Below, piece by piece: positions 7,989 to 16,495 of a stretch of DNA of 38,186 nucleotides (position 1 is the stretch's first letter; each line of letters begins with the position of its first letter). Source of the stretch: Mesorhizobium norvegicum. Its GTDB lineage: Bacteria > Pseudomonadota > Alphaproteobacteria > Rhizobiales > Rhizobiaceae. The notes under the pieces were generated by a model. That model saw only the letters and a list, made by a program, of their open reading frames with translations. It did no database searches and was not told the DNA's origin. The position numbers were made by a program, and so were the translations under genes. The DNA lies in contig NZ_SMYZ01000129.1 in assembly GCF_004919685.1 (NCBI RefSeq), forward strand, positions 2,548 to 40,733, in the 5' to 3' direction.

Positions 7989-10058
7989 CTATTCCGCCGC
8001 CAGCGCCGTGACCTCGCGGCGGAAGGGCAGTGCGTCGCCAATATCGGCTTCATCCAGCTCGCGGGCGAAGCGGTGGCCGGCGTAGGTTGCCCAGGCGATC
8101 GGGCCCGGCGCTTCGGCATCGCCGATGATTTTGACCGAGCGGATGCCGCTGTCGGCCCATTCGTCCCGCCGCGCCTTCAGCTCGTTCCAGACGCCATCGT
8201 CCTGCTGGCGCGACGTCACCAGCACCACGGCGTCCGCGGCGATGTCGCGTTGGCTGCCCGTATAGGCGCAGGCCGTCGCAACGCCGCCCGGCACGATGCG
8301 CGTCACGGTCCGGTTCAGCACGATCTCGACGCCAAGTTCGGCCAGCCGTCGGTGGATGGCGCCCTGCTCCAGCGTGTTGCGGGTCCAGTCGGACACATAG
8401 GCCGACGGCGTCACCAGCGTCACCTTCGCGCCCTGGCGCGCCATCAGCTCGGCCAGAACGCCGCCCATGTAATAGTGGTCGTCGTCGAACAGCACGATGC
8501 TGCCGGTCGGCACAGTGCCGCCCATCAGATCGTCCGGCGTGTAGACCGGCATCGCCGGGTCGACCGGCATCGGCACGACATGCGCGCGCGCCACGCCGTC
8601 GCGGCGCCATGTCGAGCCGGTGGCGATGGCAATGTTTTGGAAGCCAAAGGCCAGGATGTCCTCGGCCGACAATCGGCTTTCGAAATAGACGTCGACATTG
8701 GACATCTGGCTGAGCTGATACTGGCGATAGTCGCGCACGCGGCCCCAAGCGGAGAGACCGGGCAGGCGGCATTCGCGCGCCACGCGGCCGCCAAGCTCGG
8801 TGCCGGCTTCGGCGATGGCCACCTGATAGCCGCGCAGGCCGAGCGCACGGGCGGCCTCCAGTCCGGCTGGACCGGCGCCGACGATCAGCACGCTGTCGCT
8901 GTCGCCCTTGGCCTGCATGCGCTCGGGATGCCAGCCCTTGCGCCACTCCTCCATGAAGGTCGGGTTCTGCGTGCAGCGCGAGATCGACATGGTCATGTCG
9001 CCGGTAATGCAGATGTTGCAGCCGATGCATTCGCGAATATCCTCGATCCGCCCCTCCTCCACCTTCTTCGGCAGGAAGGGATCGGCAATCGACGGCCGCG
9101 CGCAGCCAATGAAATCAAGCGTGCCGGACTTGATCATCTTCACCATCACATCCGGCGATGTGAAGCGCCCGACGCCGACCACCGGCTTCGAGGTCAGCTT
9201 CTTGATGCCGGACACCAGGCTCTCCTGCGCGCCCTCCTCCTTGAACCGCGACGGCCCCGAACAATCCTCCCAGGCGCCATGCGCCAAATCCCAGAGATCG
9301 GGCAGGTCGGCATGCATCTCGATCATGTCGCGGACTTCGGAATTGGCGAAGCCAAGCTCGCCGATCATCTCGTCCAGCGACAGCCGCAGCGTCAGGCCGC
9401 ACGTGTCGCCGATCGCATCCTTGCCCTCTTCGATCAGCTCGCGCATCAGCCGCGAGCGGTTTTCCAGCGAGCCGCCATACTCGTCGGTGCGCTGGTTGGT
9501 GGCGGTGGACAGGAAGTGCTGGATGATGCCGAAGCCATGCGCCCCGTAGAGGCAGACCAGGTCGAAGCCCGCCAGTTTGGCACGCTTGAAGGCATTGCGG
9601 TGCCAGCGGCGCAGGTCGCGGATATCTTGCTTGTCCATGGCGCGCGCCTGAACCGGATCGTTGGTGAAGGTGCGGATCGGCAAGGCAGACGGTCCGCGTG
9701 GCACTTCCTTGGTGTAGAGGTTGGGACCGTTGATGCCTGAATAGGCCAGCTGGATGCCGGCCAGCGCGCCATGCTGGTGCATGGCCTTGGCCATCTTCGC
9801 CAGCGCCGGGATATCGGCGTCGTCCCACAGCCTGAGCTCGATGAAGGGCGTGATCTCCGAAGTATGGTGCATCTCCGTCTGCTCGGTGAAGATGACGCCC
9901 CAGCCGCCTTCCGACTTGATGCGGCGCATCTCGGCCGCGGCCGAAGGGTCGCGATAGCCGCCGCCATTGCAATGCGGAACCTGGTAGAAGCGGTTCTTGG
10001 CGGTCACCGGACCGATCTTCACGGGCTCGAACAGAATGTCGTAGCGTGGATCGCGCAT
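7989..10058 (-). CDS. Trimethylamine/dimethylamine dehydrogenase-family iron-sulphur flavoprotein
   Basis: This 689-residue enzyme aligns along its whole length with trimethylamine dehydrogenase (TMADH). It has an N-terminal FMN-binding TIM barrel with Cys30 in NRFYQVPHC, the residue that carries the covalent 6-S-cysteinyl FMN. Four cysteines for a 4Fe-4S cluster follow (Cys344, 347, 350 and 362, CIGCNIC...RCTQN), then two nucleotide-fold domains (SVLIVGAGPAGLEAA at about 389). The start at 10058 is chosen because it gives the family's N-terminus (MRDPRYDILFEP) and has GGAAGG upstream. TMADH Tyr60 is Gln60 here, as in dimethylamine dehydrogenase, and the Trp355 position appears to be Asp, so trimethylamine is probably not the substrate. 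It likely demethylates another N-methyl amine or amino acid. It is divergent from the M20 gene. Confidence 0.85.
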   Translation of the reverse strand: MRDPRYDILFEPVKIGPVTAKNRFYQVPHCNGGGYRDPSAAAEMRRIKSEGGWGVIFTEQTEMHHTSEITPFIELRLWDDADIPALAKMAKAMHQHGALAGIQLAYSGINGPNLYTKEVPRGPSALPIRTFTNDPVQARAMDKQDIRDLRRWHRNAFKRAKLAGFDLVCLYGAHGFGIIQHFLSTATNQRTDEYGGSLENRSRLMRELIEEGKDAIGDTCGLTLRLSLDEMIGELGFANSEVRDMIEMHADLPDLWDLAHGAWEDCSGPSRFKEEGAQESLVSGIKKLTSKPVVGVGRFTSPDVMVKMIKSGTLDFIGCARPSIADPFLPKKVEEGRIEDIRECIGCNICITGDMTMSISRCTQNPTFMEEWRKGWHPERMQAKGDSDSVLIVGAGPAGLEAARALGLRGYQVAIAEAGTELGGRVARECRLPGLSAWGRVRDYRQYQLSQMSNVDVYFESRLSAEDILAFGFQNIAIATGSTWRRDGVARAHVVPMPVDPAMPVYTPDDLMGGTVPTGSIVLFDDDHYYMGGVLAELMARQGAKVTLVTPSAYVSDWTRNTLEQGAIHRRLAELGVEIVLNRTVTRIVPGGVATACAYTGSQRDIAADAVVLVTSRQQDDGVWNELKARRDEWADSGIRSVKIIGDAEAPGPIAWATYAGHRFARELDEADIGDALPFRREVTALAAE

Positions 10059-10210
10059 GGAAAATTTGCCTTCCTGCCAGCTCAGCCTTGCCACATGCCC
10101 GATCAGTGTTTCGAGCCAAGGCGCAAGCCGGCCAGCCCAGTGGGTTGATGCCGTGAGACTATTCATAAGTTGCGGCAAGCGCCGGAAAACAACAGATTTC
10201 TTCTGTGCCG

Positions 10211-10257
10211 ATTAGGCCGCGCCTAATCGCACGCGCCGGGATTAGCATCCGCTGAAT
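10211..10257. promoter_or_regulatory. Two tandem LysR-type boxes (ATT-N11-AAT) in a divergent promoter region
   Basis: Bases 10211-10227 (ATTAGGCCGCGCCTAAT) extend to an almost perfect inverted repeat with 8-base arms (GATTAGGC/GCCTAATC). Bases 10241-10257 (ATTAGCATCCGCTGAAT) repeat the same ATT-N11-AAT frame. The two boxes are 30 bases apart, about three helical turns, like the recognition and activation sites of LysR regulators. They lie in the 269-base gap between the start codons of the TMADH-like gene and the M20 gene. The LysR gene at 11543-12499 is the natural candidate regulator. The pattern is seen; its function is inferred. Confidence 0.55.
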
Positions 10258-10327
10258 CCCGGCTGAGCCAAATGCGACTTCAAGGCCGTGGTCGCACGAT
10301 GCTAGAAGTGCCTTCGGCCAACGAGAC

Positions 10328-11503
10328 ATGAGACGCATGGACCGCATCCAGATCCTTGAAAAGCTCATCGCATTCCCGACGGTGAGCCGCGACTCGAACC
10401 TCGACCTCATCGGCTACGTGGCGGACCTGCTGGACGCGCATGGCATTGCTTGCCGGATCATCCATAGCGAGGACGGCCACAAGGCCAACCTCTTTGCCAC
10501 CATCGGGCCGACTGATGCTTCCGGCATCATGCTGTCCGGCCACACCGACGTCGTTCCCGTCGACGGGCAGGCCTGGACGCTGCCGCCCTTCGAGATGACG
10601 AAACGCGACGGCAAGCTCTACGGACGCGGTGCCGCCGACATGAAAGGCTTCGTCGCCTGCGCGCTCGCGGCATGCCTCAAGGCCTCGAAAATGACGCTGC
10701 GGACACCGCTGCACCTGGCGCTCTCCTACGACGAGGAGATCGGCTGCATCGGCGTGCGCAGCCTGATCGACTTGCTGCAAGCAGCTCCGCAACGGCCATT
10801 GCTGTGCATCGTCGGCGAGCCGACCGACATGCAGGTGGCGACGGGGCACAAGGGCAAGCTTGCCGCACGCGCCACCTGCAAGGGACGCGAAGGCCATTCG
10901 GCGCTGGCCCCGCTGGCGCTCAACGCCATCCATCTCGGCTGCGACTTCGTCGCCGCCTTGCGCTGCGAGCAGGACCGGCTGGCGCATGATGGCGCCCGCG
11001 ACGGCGACTACGACATTGCCTACACGACCGTCCATGTCGGCAAGATCAATGCCGGCGTGGCGCTGAACATCGTGCCGAACCTGTGCCAGGTCGACTTCGA
11101 GATCCGCAATGTCGCGGCCGACGATCCGCTTGAGATCCTCGAGCGGCTGCGCACGCAGGCCGCGCGCATTGCCACTGATGCCTCGGCCATCGCGCCCGAG
11201 GCGGCGATCGACATCGACATCACCAACACCTATCCCGGCCTCGACACGCCAACCAGTTCGCAAGTCGTCGCTTTCGTCAAATCGCTGACCGGCGCCAACA
11301 ACACCATGAAGGTCGCCTTCGGCACGGAGGGCGGCCTGTTCAGCCGGGATCTCGGCATACCGACGGTCGTCTGCGGACCGGGGTCGATGGCGCAAGGGCA
11401 CAAGCCGGACGAATTCGTCAGCGTCGAACAGATGCGCCGCTGCGACGACATGCTGGAAAAATTGCTGCACCGGCTTGCCGAGCAGCAGCTTCATCTGGCG
11501 TAA
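10328..11503 (+). CDS. argE: M20-family metallodeacylase, ArgE-like (acetylornithine deacetylase type)
   Basis: This 391-residue cytoplasmic two-zinc hydrolase would remove an acyl group from an amino acid or related amine. The metal and catalytic residues are all visible: His72 (GHTDVVPVDG), Asp104 (GRGAADMKGF), Glu136-Glu137 (SYDEEIGC), Glu164 (VGEPTD) and His358 (GHKPDE). GREGHSALAP marks the dimerisation lid region. Similarity is closest to ArgE, but an arginine role is uncertain because the gene sits in a catabolic setting, divergent from an amine dehydrogenase and convergent with a LysR gene. Translation might start at 10328 or at the second ATG, 10337. Alternative substrates include other N-acyl or N-carbamoyl amino acids. 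Confidence 0.8.
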   Translation: MRRMDRIQILEKLIAFPTVSRDSNLDLIGYVADLLDAHGIACRIIHSEDGHKANLFATIGPTDASGIMLSGHTDVVPVDGQAWTLPPFEMTKRDGKLYGRGAADMKGFVACALAACLKASKMTLRTPLHLALSYDEEIGCIGVRSLIDLLQAAPQRPLLCIVGEPTDMQVATGHKGKLAARATCKGREGHSALAPLALNAIHLGCDFVAALRCEQDRLAHDGARDGDYDIAYTTVHVGKINAGVALNIVPNLCQVDFEIRNVAADDPLEILERLRTQAARIATDASAIAPEAAIDIDITNTYPGLDTPTSSQVVAFVKSLTGANNTMKVAFGTEGGLFSRDLGIPTVVCGPGSMAQGHKPDEFVSVEQMRRCDDMLEKLLHRLAEQQLHLA

Positions 11504-11542
11504 CGGACGGTTCCGGGTTCCGCTCAATCGCCGAACCGGGCG

Positions 11543-12499
11543 CTATTTCTGTGCAACGGCTCCCTGGCCGACGGCCCGCTCGGCGCCGAACACGCCTTGC
11601 TCGACAACAAAATGCCGGCAGTGGTCGATGAACGCCTGGACCGTTTGCGTGCGATGTTCGGAATTGGGCAAGGCGACGCCCATGGTCAGGGGCCTGAGGT
11701 CACCGTCCAGCGGCACAAAGACGAGCGGCTTGCCGTCCGGCGCCAGCGTGTTGAGCGGCCGCATATTGGCGATGCCGTAGCCGAAGCCGTTCGCCACCAT
11801 GGAACGCATGACGGCGATATCGCCGGTGCGCTCGGCGATGTTGGGCCGGATTCCCCGTTGGTGGAACGCCGACAGGAAATATTCGCGGCTGAACGGCAGG
11901 TCGAGCAGCACCATCGGCTCGTCGGCCAGTTCTTCCGTCGTGATCGACGCCTTGCCCGCGAAGCGATGCCCCGCCGGCAGCATGACATAGGCCGGCACCA
12001 GCATCAGCGGCTCGAAGGTCATGTCCTGCGACAGTTCGAGATCGTATGTCAGGGCAAGGTCGATTTCACCGCGCTGCAGCATCTCGAGCAATTGCCCCTG
12101 GTTGCGCTCGAACTGGCGCACGCGCACATCGGGATAGGCGCGCTCGAACCGCATGCGCAGGGCCGGCAGCACGATCTGCGCGAACGTCAGCAGGCATCCC
12201 ACCGCCAGCGGGCCACGGACCTTTTCGGCAAAATCGCCGGCGACGTCATGCAAGGCGTCGGCATCGTTGAGCAGCCGGGCGGCTTCCTTGAGGAAGATGC
12301 GGCCACCGGCCGTGAGCGAAAGGCCGTGCGAATGCTTGCGGACAAAAAGCTGGACGCCGAACTCGGTTTCCAGCTGGGCGATGGAGGCCGAAATCGACGG
12401 CGGCGACACATTGACCTGTTCGGCCGCCTTGGCGATGGAACCCGCCTCGCCCACGGCAACGAAATATTCCAGCTGTCTGAGCGTGAAGCGTAGCGGCAT
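11543..12499 (-). CDS. LysR-family transcriptional regulator
   Basis: This 318-residue regulator has an N-terminal winged helix-turn-helix (residues about 5-64, LRQLEYFVAVGEAGSIAKAA then NVSPPSISASIAQLE). A LysR substrate-binding domain follows (about 95-300) and should bind the inducer. It is the last gene of a minus-strand series and lies 49 bases downstream of the aldehyde dehydrogenase gene. Its 3' end faces the M20 gene across 39 bases. The ATT-N11-AAT pair at 10211-10257 is a likely operator. The C-terminal tail past about residue 300 is not conserved in the family as I know it. Confidence 0.88.
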   Translation of the reverse strand: MPLRFTLRQLEYFVAVGEAGSIAKAAEQVNVSPPSISASIAQLETEFGVQLFVRKHSHGLSLTAGGRIFLKEAARLLNDADALHDVAGDFAEKVRGPLAVGCLLTFAQIVLPALRMRFERAYPDVRVRQFERNQGQLLEMLQRGEIDLALTYDLELSQDMTFEPLMLVPAYVMLPAGHRFAGKASITTEELADEPMVLLDLPFSREYFLSAFHQRGIRPNIAERTGDIAVMRSMVANGFGYGIANMRPLNTLAPDGKPLVFVPLDGDLRPLTMGVALPNSEHRTQTVQAFIDHCRHFVVEQGVFGAERAVGQGAVAQK

Positions 12500-12548
12500 G
12501 GCTGGCTATGTTGCCGGTTTGGGAGCTTCGATCAAGCCTTGGCGCCCA

Positions 12549-14039
12549 TCAGTATTTGATCCATGTCGTTTTGAGCGCGGTGTACTTGTCGAGCGCATGC
12601 AGCGACAGGTCGCGGCCGAAGCCGGATTGCTTGAAGCCGCCGAACGGCGTCATCGGGCTCAGCGCGTCGACCGTGTTGACGGAAACCGTGCCGGCATGGA
12701 GCCGGTCAGCGATGCGGTGCGCACGCGACAGGCTGTCGGTCCACAGCGACGCGGCCAGCCCATAGGGGCTGTCATTGGCGATGCGGATCGCGTCGGCCTC
12801 GTCGTCGAAGGCGATGACCGAAAGCACCGGCCCGAAGATCTCGTCGCGGGCAATCGGATCGGCAGGCGCGACATCGTCGAAGATGGTGGGTTGGACAAAG
12901 CTGCCGCGCCCGTTGACCGTGACCAGATCGCCGCCCGCGACCAGGCGCGCGGTTTTCTTGCCGGCCTCGACAAACCGCATGACATTGGCCGCGTGGCGGC
13001 TATCGACCATGGCGCCCATTTTCGAAGCCGGATCGAGCGGATCGCCGGGTTGCATGGCCGCCGCACGCTGCACCAGTTTCTCCACCAGAGCATCCTTGAT
13101 GCCGCGCTGTACAAGCAGGCGTGAATTGGCCGAACAGACCTCGCCCTGGTTGAAGAAGATGCCGAACGCCGCCATATCGGCCGCCGCATCGAGATCCTTG
13201 CAGTCGGCAAAGACGAGGTTCGGGCTCTTGCCGCCGGTCTCCAGCCAGACCTGCTTCATGTTCGACTGGCCGGAATACTGCAGGAACATCTTGCCGACCG
13301 CGGTCGAACCGGTGAAGGCAAGGCAATCCACATCCATATGGCGGCCAAGCGCCTGGCCGGCGGTTTCGCCAAGGCCGGGCACCACATTGAGCACGCCAGC
13401 CGGCAGGCCCGCTTCAACAGCCAGTTCCGCCAGAAGCAAGGCCGACAGAGGCGACTGCTCGGCGGGTTTCAGCACCACCGAATTGCCCGCTGCCAGCGCC
13501 GGCGCGCATTTCCAGGTCGCCATGTCGAGCGGGAAATTCCACGGCACCACCGCGCCGACCACGCCGAGCGGCTCGCGCCGCACCAGCACCAGATCGCCTT
13601 CGCCGGTCGGCGCCACTTCGCCATAGATCTTGTCGATGGCCTCGCCATACCATTGGAAGATCGCCGCCGAGCCAGGGATGTCGACCGAGGCTGCATCCCT
13701 GACCAGCTTGCCCATGTCGAGCGATTCAAGCAGGGCCAGTTCATGCAGGTTTTCACGCAGCAGCTGCGCCAGCCGCAGCAGCACCTCCTTGCGGTGCGCC
13801 GGGCTGGTCCGCGACCAGACGCCGGCGTTGAAGCTGCGCCGCGCCGCGGCAACCGCCAGATCGATGTCTTCCTCGCCACAGGACGCCACTTCGGCTAGCA
13901 CCTCGCCGGTTGCCGGATTGACGCTGGCAAAGGTCCGGCCCGAACGCGCCGCGACCGTCTTGCCGTCGATGAATGCCTTGTCGCGAAAACGAATCGCGGA
14001 CGCCTTGCCGATCCAGTCCTTGTGGCTGAGCTCGCTCAT
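12549..14039 (-). CDS. puuC: NAD(P)-dependent aldehyde dehydrogenase, PuuC-like
   Basis: This 496-residue cytoplasmic enzyme oxidises an aldehyde to the acid. It has the oxyanion asparagine Asn168 (VPWNFPL), the cofactor-binding FTGSTAVGK (242-250), the general base Glu267 (LETGGKSPN) and the catalytic Cys302 (NQGEVCSANSR). The overall form (RSGRTFASVNPATGEVLAEV at the N-terminus, GGFKQSGFGRD near the C-terminus) fits gamma-glutamyl-aminobutyraldehyde dehydrogenase PuuC or betaine-aldehyde-type enzymes. It starts 21 bases after the DUF1028 stop. With a Pot-type importer and amine-oxidising enzymes nearby, an aminoaldehyde is a reasonable substrate, but this is inference. Confidence 0.85.
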   Translation of the reverse strand: MSELSHKDWIGKASAIRFRDKAFIDGKTVAARSGRTFASVNPATGEVLAEVASCGEEDIDLAVAAARRSFNAGVWSRTSPAHRKEVLLRLAQLLRENLHELALLESLDMGKLVRDAASVDIPGSAAIFQWYGEAIDKIYGEVAPTGEGDLVLVRREPLGVVGAVVPWNFPLDMATWKCAPALAAGNSVVLKPAEQSPLSALLLAELAVEAGLPAGVLNVVPGLGETAGQALGRHMDVDCLAFTGSTAVGKMFLQYSGQSNMKQVWLETGGKSPNLVFADCKDLDAAADMAAFGIFFNQGEVCSANSRLLVQRGIKDALVEKLVQRAAAMQPGDPLDPASKMGAMVDSRHAANVMRFVEAGKKTARLVAGGDLVTVNGRGSFVQPTIFDDVAPADPIARDEIFGPVLSVIAFDDEADAIRIANDSPYGLAASLWTDSLSRAHRIADRLHAGTVSVNTVDALSPMTPFGGFKQSGFGRDLSLHALDKYTALKTTWIKY

Positions 14040-14060
14040 CGCAGGTGGCCCCTGTCTTGA

Positions 14061-14735
14061 CTATTCATCGCCCGGCACGCCGTAGCTCGGCGCATCGGAT
14101 GGGTTTATGGCCCGGGTCACATAGGCATCGAGCTGTGGCTTGTAGAGTTCCCACAAGCTTGCCAGTTGCTCGATCGGGCAGTCGTCGGTCCAGTCGCAGC
14201 GCAGGTCGGCGACCGGCCACGCAACCTCGCGCACCAGCTTCATGCCGGCGGAATGAACCGGGCCGGCCTCGCCGCCGGCTTTCAGCGCGGCGCGCATGGT
14301 CGCGATAAGGCGGTCGCCCAGATGCCCCTCCGATGCCAGGAAGGCCTCGACCATGGCTTGCGGCACGCCGTCATGGGCCAGCATGTTGCCGCCGCAGGCG
14401 ACATTGTCCGCGCGGGCTTCCGCCCAGATGCCAAGCGCCTTCGGCCCGGAGTGAATAGCTGTTGTTCCAGCGGCATCGACAGCCAGCACCTGCCGGTATT
14501 CGGGATAGGCGCCGGTGCGCTTCAGGATGGCAACCGCCTCGGCGGCCGAAGCGCCACGCGCCAGCAATTCGAGGCCCCGCAGCCCAAGCGTCGGATCGGT
14601 GACGTTCTGGCTGGCAATGGCGCCGACGCCTGCCTGCGCATAGGCGCAGCGCGCCGCGACAGCAGGCGACGAGGAGGATACCGCGACCCCGAACATGCCG
14701 GTGCGGCTGCATCGCGCGACAATGGAAAATGTCAT
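14061..14735 (-). CDS. DUF1028-family protein, putative Ntn hydrolase
   Basis: This 224-residue protein of unknown function matches DUF1028 (MTFSIVARC start, FGVAVSSSSPAVAARC, GVGAIASQNVTDP, GGNML). The start at 14735 is preceded by AAAGGA and restores the family N-terminus. A longer upstream frame lacks this motif and runs into the preceding gene. The family is thought to have an N-terminal-nucleophile hydrolase fold. Thr2 would be the nucleophile once Met1 is removed, which suggests an amidase or acylase. It lies 13 bases after the Rid gene and 21 bases before the aldehyde dehydrogenase, so it is almost certainly co-transcribed with them. Confidence 0.82.
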   Translation of the reverse strand: MTFSIVARCSRTGMFGVAVSSSSPAVAARCAYAQAGVGAIASQNVTDPTLGLRGLELLARGASAAEAVAILKRTGAYPEYRQVLAVDAAGTTAIHSGPKALGIWAEARADNVACGGNMLAHDGVPQAMVEAFLASEGHLGDRLIATMRAALKAGGEAGPVHSAGMKLVREVAWPVADLRCDWTDDCPIEQLASLWELYKPQLDAYVTRAINPSDAPSYGVPGDE

Positions 14736-14748
14736 CGCCTTTAGTCCT

Positions 14749-15165
14749 TTAATCCGGGATGACGGCGGTGCCGTCGATCTCGACCAGCCAGTCCGGACGC
14801 GCCAGGGCCTGCACGACAAGGCCGGTCGAGACGGGATGCACGCCTTTGATGTACTCGCCCATGGTGCGGTAGACCGCCTCGCGATGGCGCACGTCGGTGA
14901 TGTAGACCACCACCTTGACCAGGTGCTCCATGGTGCCGCCGCACTCCTCGATCAGCTGGCGGATGTTCTGCATGACCTTGTGCGTCTGCTCGACGGGATC
15001 GTGGCTGTCGATGTTCTTGGCGGTGTCGAGGTCCTGCGGGCACTGGCCACGCAGATAGACGGTCCTGCCGCCCCGCGTAACGACCGCCTGACACAGATCA
15101 TTGTCGAGCTTCTGCTCGGGATAGGTGTCTTTGGTGTTGAACTTGCGAATTCTTGTATGCGCCAT
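14749..15165 (-). CDS. Rid (YjgF/YER057c/UK114)-family protein lacking the RidA arginine
   Basis: This 138-residue cytoplasmic protein has the Rid fold (TVYLRGQCPQDL, then THKVMQNIRQLIEECGG, HLVKVVVYITDV and the C-terminal LVEIDGTAV). In classical RidA the segment PARSCVEV carries an arginine required for enamine/imine hydrolysis. The aligned segment here is PVSTGLVV, with serine in place of that arginine, while the later glutamate (VEID) is kept. It therefore probably belongs to another Rid subgroup and may not hydrolyse 2-aminoacrylate. It is 55 bases downstream of the flavin monooxygenase and 13 bases upstream of DUF1028. The short start at 15165 fits the family; a longer open frame extends into the monooxygenase gene. 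Confidence 0.88.
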   Translation of the reverse strand: MAHTRIRKFNTKDTYPEQKLDNDLCQAVVTRGGRTVYLRGQCPQDLDTAKNIDSHDPVEQTHKVMQNIRQLIEECGGTMEHLVKVVVYITDVRHREAVYRTMGEYIKGVHPVSTGLVVQALARPDWLVEIDGTAVIPD

Positions 15166-15220
15166 CTTGGTCTCCGTCAGATCAGGCTCGAGGTCGGGAC
15201 GTCCGTTCAGTTGCCGTTGC

Positions 15221-16495
15221 CTATGCCACCTTGGTCTCGCGCTTCGCGGACGCATGGTAGGCCAGGTATTTGCGCTGCGTGGAAATATGGTCCGCCACAT
15301 GCTGGGCGTCGTGCCAGACGCCCCAGATGAAGCTCGATCCCCGCCGCGATTGCCACGGCAAGCCGAGGAAATAGATCCCGGGCTCGGTCGACACACCGCG
15401 CTGATGCTTCGGCTTGCCCTTTTCGTCGAACACATCGACCTTCAGCCAGTTGTAATCGACGGTGAATCCCGTCGCCCAGATGATCGAACCTATTCCGGCT
15501 TCTGCCAGGTTCAGAGCGAGAATGGGATCGGTCATGCATTGCGGATCCGGCCCGATCTTGCGAGCCTCGGGCTCCTCGGGAAGGTCGAGACCGTTACGGG
15601 TAACATAGGCGTCGGCTTCGTCCAGCACCGACATGTAATTCGCATCGCCGCGAGCGATATTTTTAGCCAGATCCGGCGCGAAGGTCATGACACCGTCCTT
15701 GTAGGATTCCGTCCGGCCAACCAGCGTCATCCCTTGCGCTGCAAGACGCCGGAAGTCGATCGTCTGGCCGCCACGCGCACCGCTGACCGCGATGGTGACA
15801 TGTTCGGTGCCGGGCGCCGGCGCCTGGGCGTCCCACTTGCCCAAAACCCCTAGCCACCAGCAGAAGTCACGCTCGCGATAGGCCCGAGGCGGCCGATCGT
15901 GCGGCCCGACCGAGAGATAGACACGCCTTCCGGCACGCTGGAGTTCGTCGGCGATCTGCACCCCCGAAGACCCAGAACCAACCACCAGCACCGCCCCTTC
16001 GGGCAGCTGACCGGGATTGCGATAGGCGCTGGAATGTATCTGCATCGGTCCGGCATCTTGGGGAACGACGGATGGCACGACGGGATGCTGGAAGGCGCCG
16101 GTGGCGGCAACCACGCTCCTGGCCTCGATCACGCCATCCGAGGTTTCGACCTGGAAGCCGGGACGGCCGACAAGCCTTTGCACGTTCCTGACCTCCACGC
16201 CGCAGCGAATGGGAGCGGCGATCATGTCGGCGTAAGCGACAAAATAGTCCGCGACCTTCTCCTTGGCGACAAAGGCGTCGGGACCGGCATCCGGAAATTC
16301 CATGCCGGGAAAACGGTCATGCCAGGCGGGACCATTGGCAACCAGCGAGTCCCATCTTTCGGAGCGCCAGCGTTCGGCGATACGGCTTCGCTCGAGGACG
16401 AGATGAGGCACGCCGCATTTGCTCAGATGCTCACTCATGGCCAGCCCCGCCTGGCCGCCGCCAACAACAAGCGTGTCTACTGTTTCGACTGGCAT
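15221..16495 (-). CDS. Flavin-dependent monooxygenase (FMO/CzcO-like)
   Basis: This 424-residue flavoprotein has an FAD site near its N-terminus (VVGGGQAGLAM, Gly12-Gly17), an FMO-type linker (QIHSSAYRNP, about 152-161) and an NADPH site (VVGSGSSGVQIA, Gly173-Gly178). It also has the late ATG motif (IIWATGFTVDYNWL). Such enzymes oxygenate nitrogen, sulphur or carbonyl groups with NADPH and oxygen. The gene follows livF after 202 bases and precedes the Rid, DUF1028 and aldehyde dehydrogenase genes, so it may carry out the first oxidation of an imported compound. The substrate is not known. An ATG at 16495 is the most upstream start that keeps the FAD motif at the usual distance. Confidence 0.83.
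   Translation of the reverse strand: MPVETVDTLVVGGGQAGLAMSEHLSKCGVPHLVLERSRIAERWRSERWDSLVANGPAWHDRFPGMEFPDAGPDAFVAKEKVADYFVAYADMIAAPIRCGVEVRNVQRLVGRPGFQVETSDGVIEARSVVAATGAFQHPVVPSVVPQDAGPMQIHSSAYRNPGQLPEGAVLVVGSGSSGVQIADELQRAGRRVYLSVGPHDRPPRAYRERDFCWWLGVLGKWDAQAPAPGTEHVTIAVSGARGGQTIDFRRLAAQGMTLVGRTESYKDGVMTFAPDLAKNIARGDANYMSVLDEADAYVTRNGLDLPEEPEARKIGPDPQCMTDPILALNLAEAGIGSIIWATGFTVDYNWLKVDVFDEKGKPKHQRGVSTEPGIYFLGLPWQSRRGSSFIWGVWHDAQHVADHISTQRKYLAYHASAKRETKVA

Noticed and set aside
7959..9740. 593-codon plus-strand frame antisense to the TMADH-like gene
   Set aside because: The minus-strand protein aligns along its whole length with a known family; the opposite frame has no motif.
10328..11503. 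Arginine biosynthesis role for the ArgE-like gene
   Set aside because: Not excluded, but no other arginine gene is nearby and the divergent partner and LysR boxes point to a catabolic role; I kept the symbol only as a family label.
11504..11542. Two-way terminator between the M20 and LysR genes
   Set aside because: A GGTTC/GAACC inverted repeat is present, but the stem is only 5 base pairs and has no T-run on either strand.
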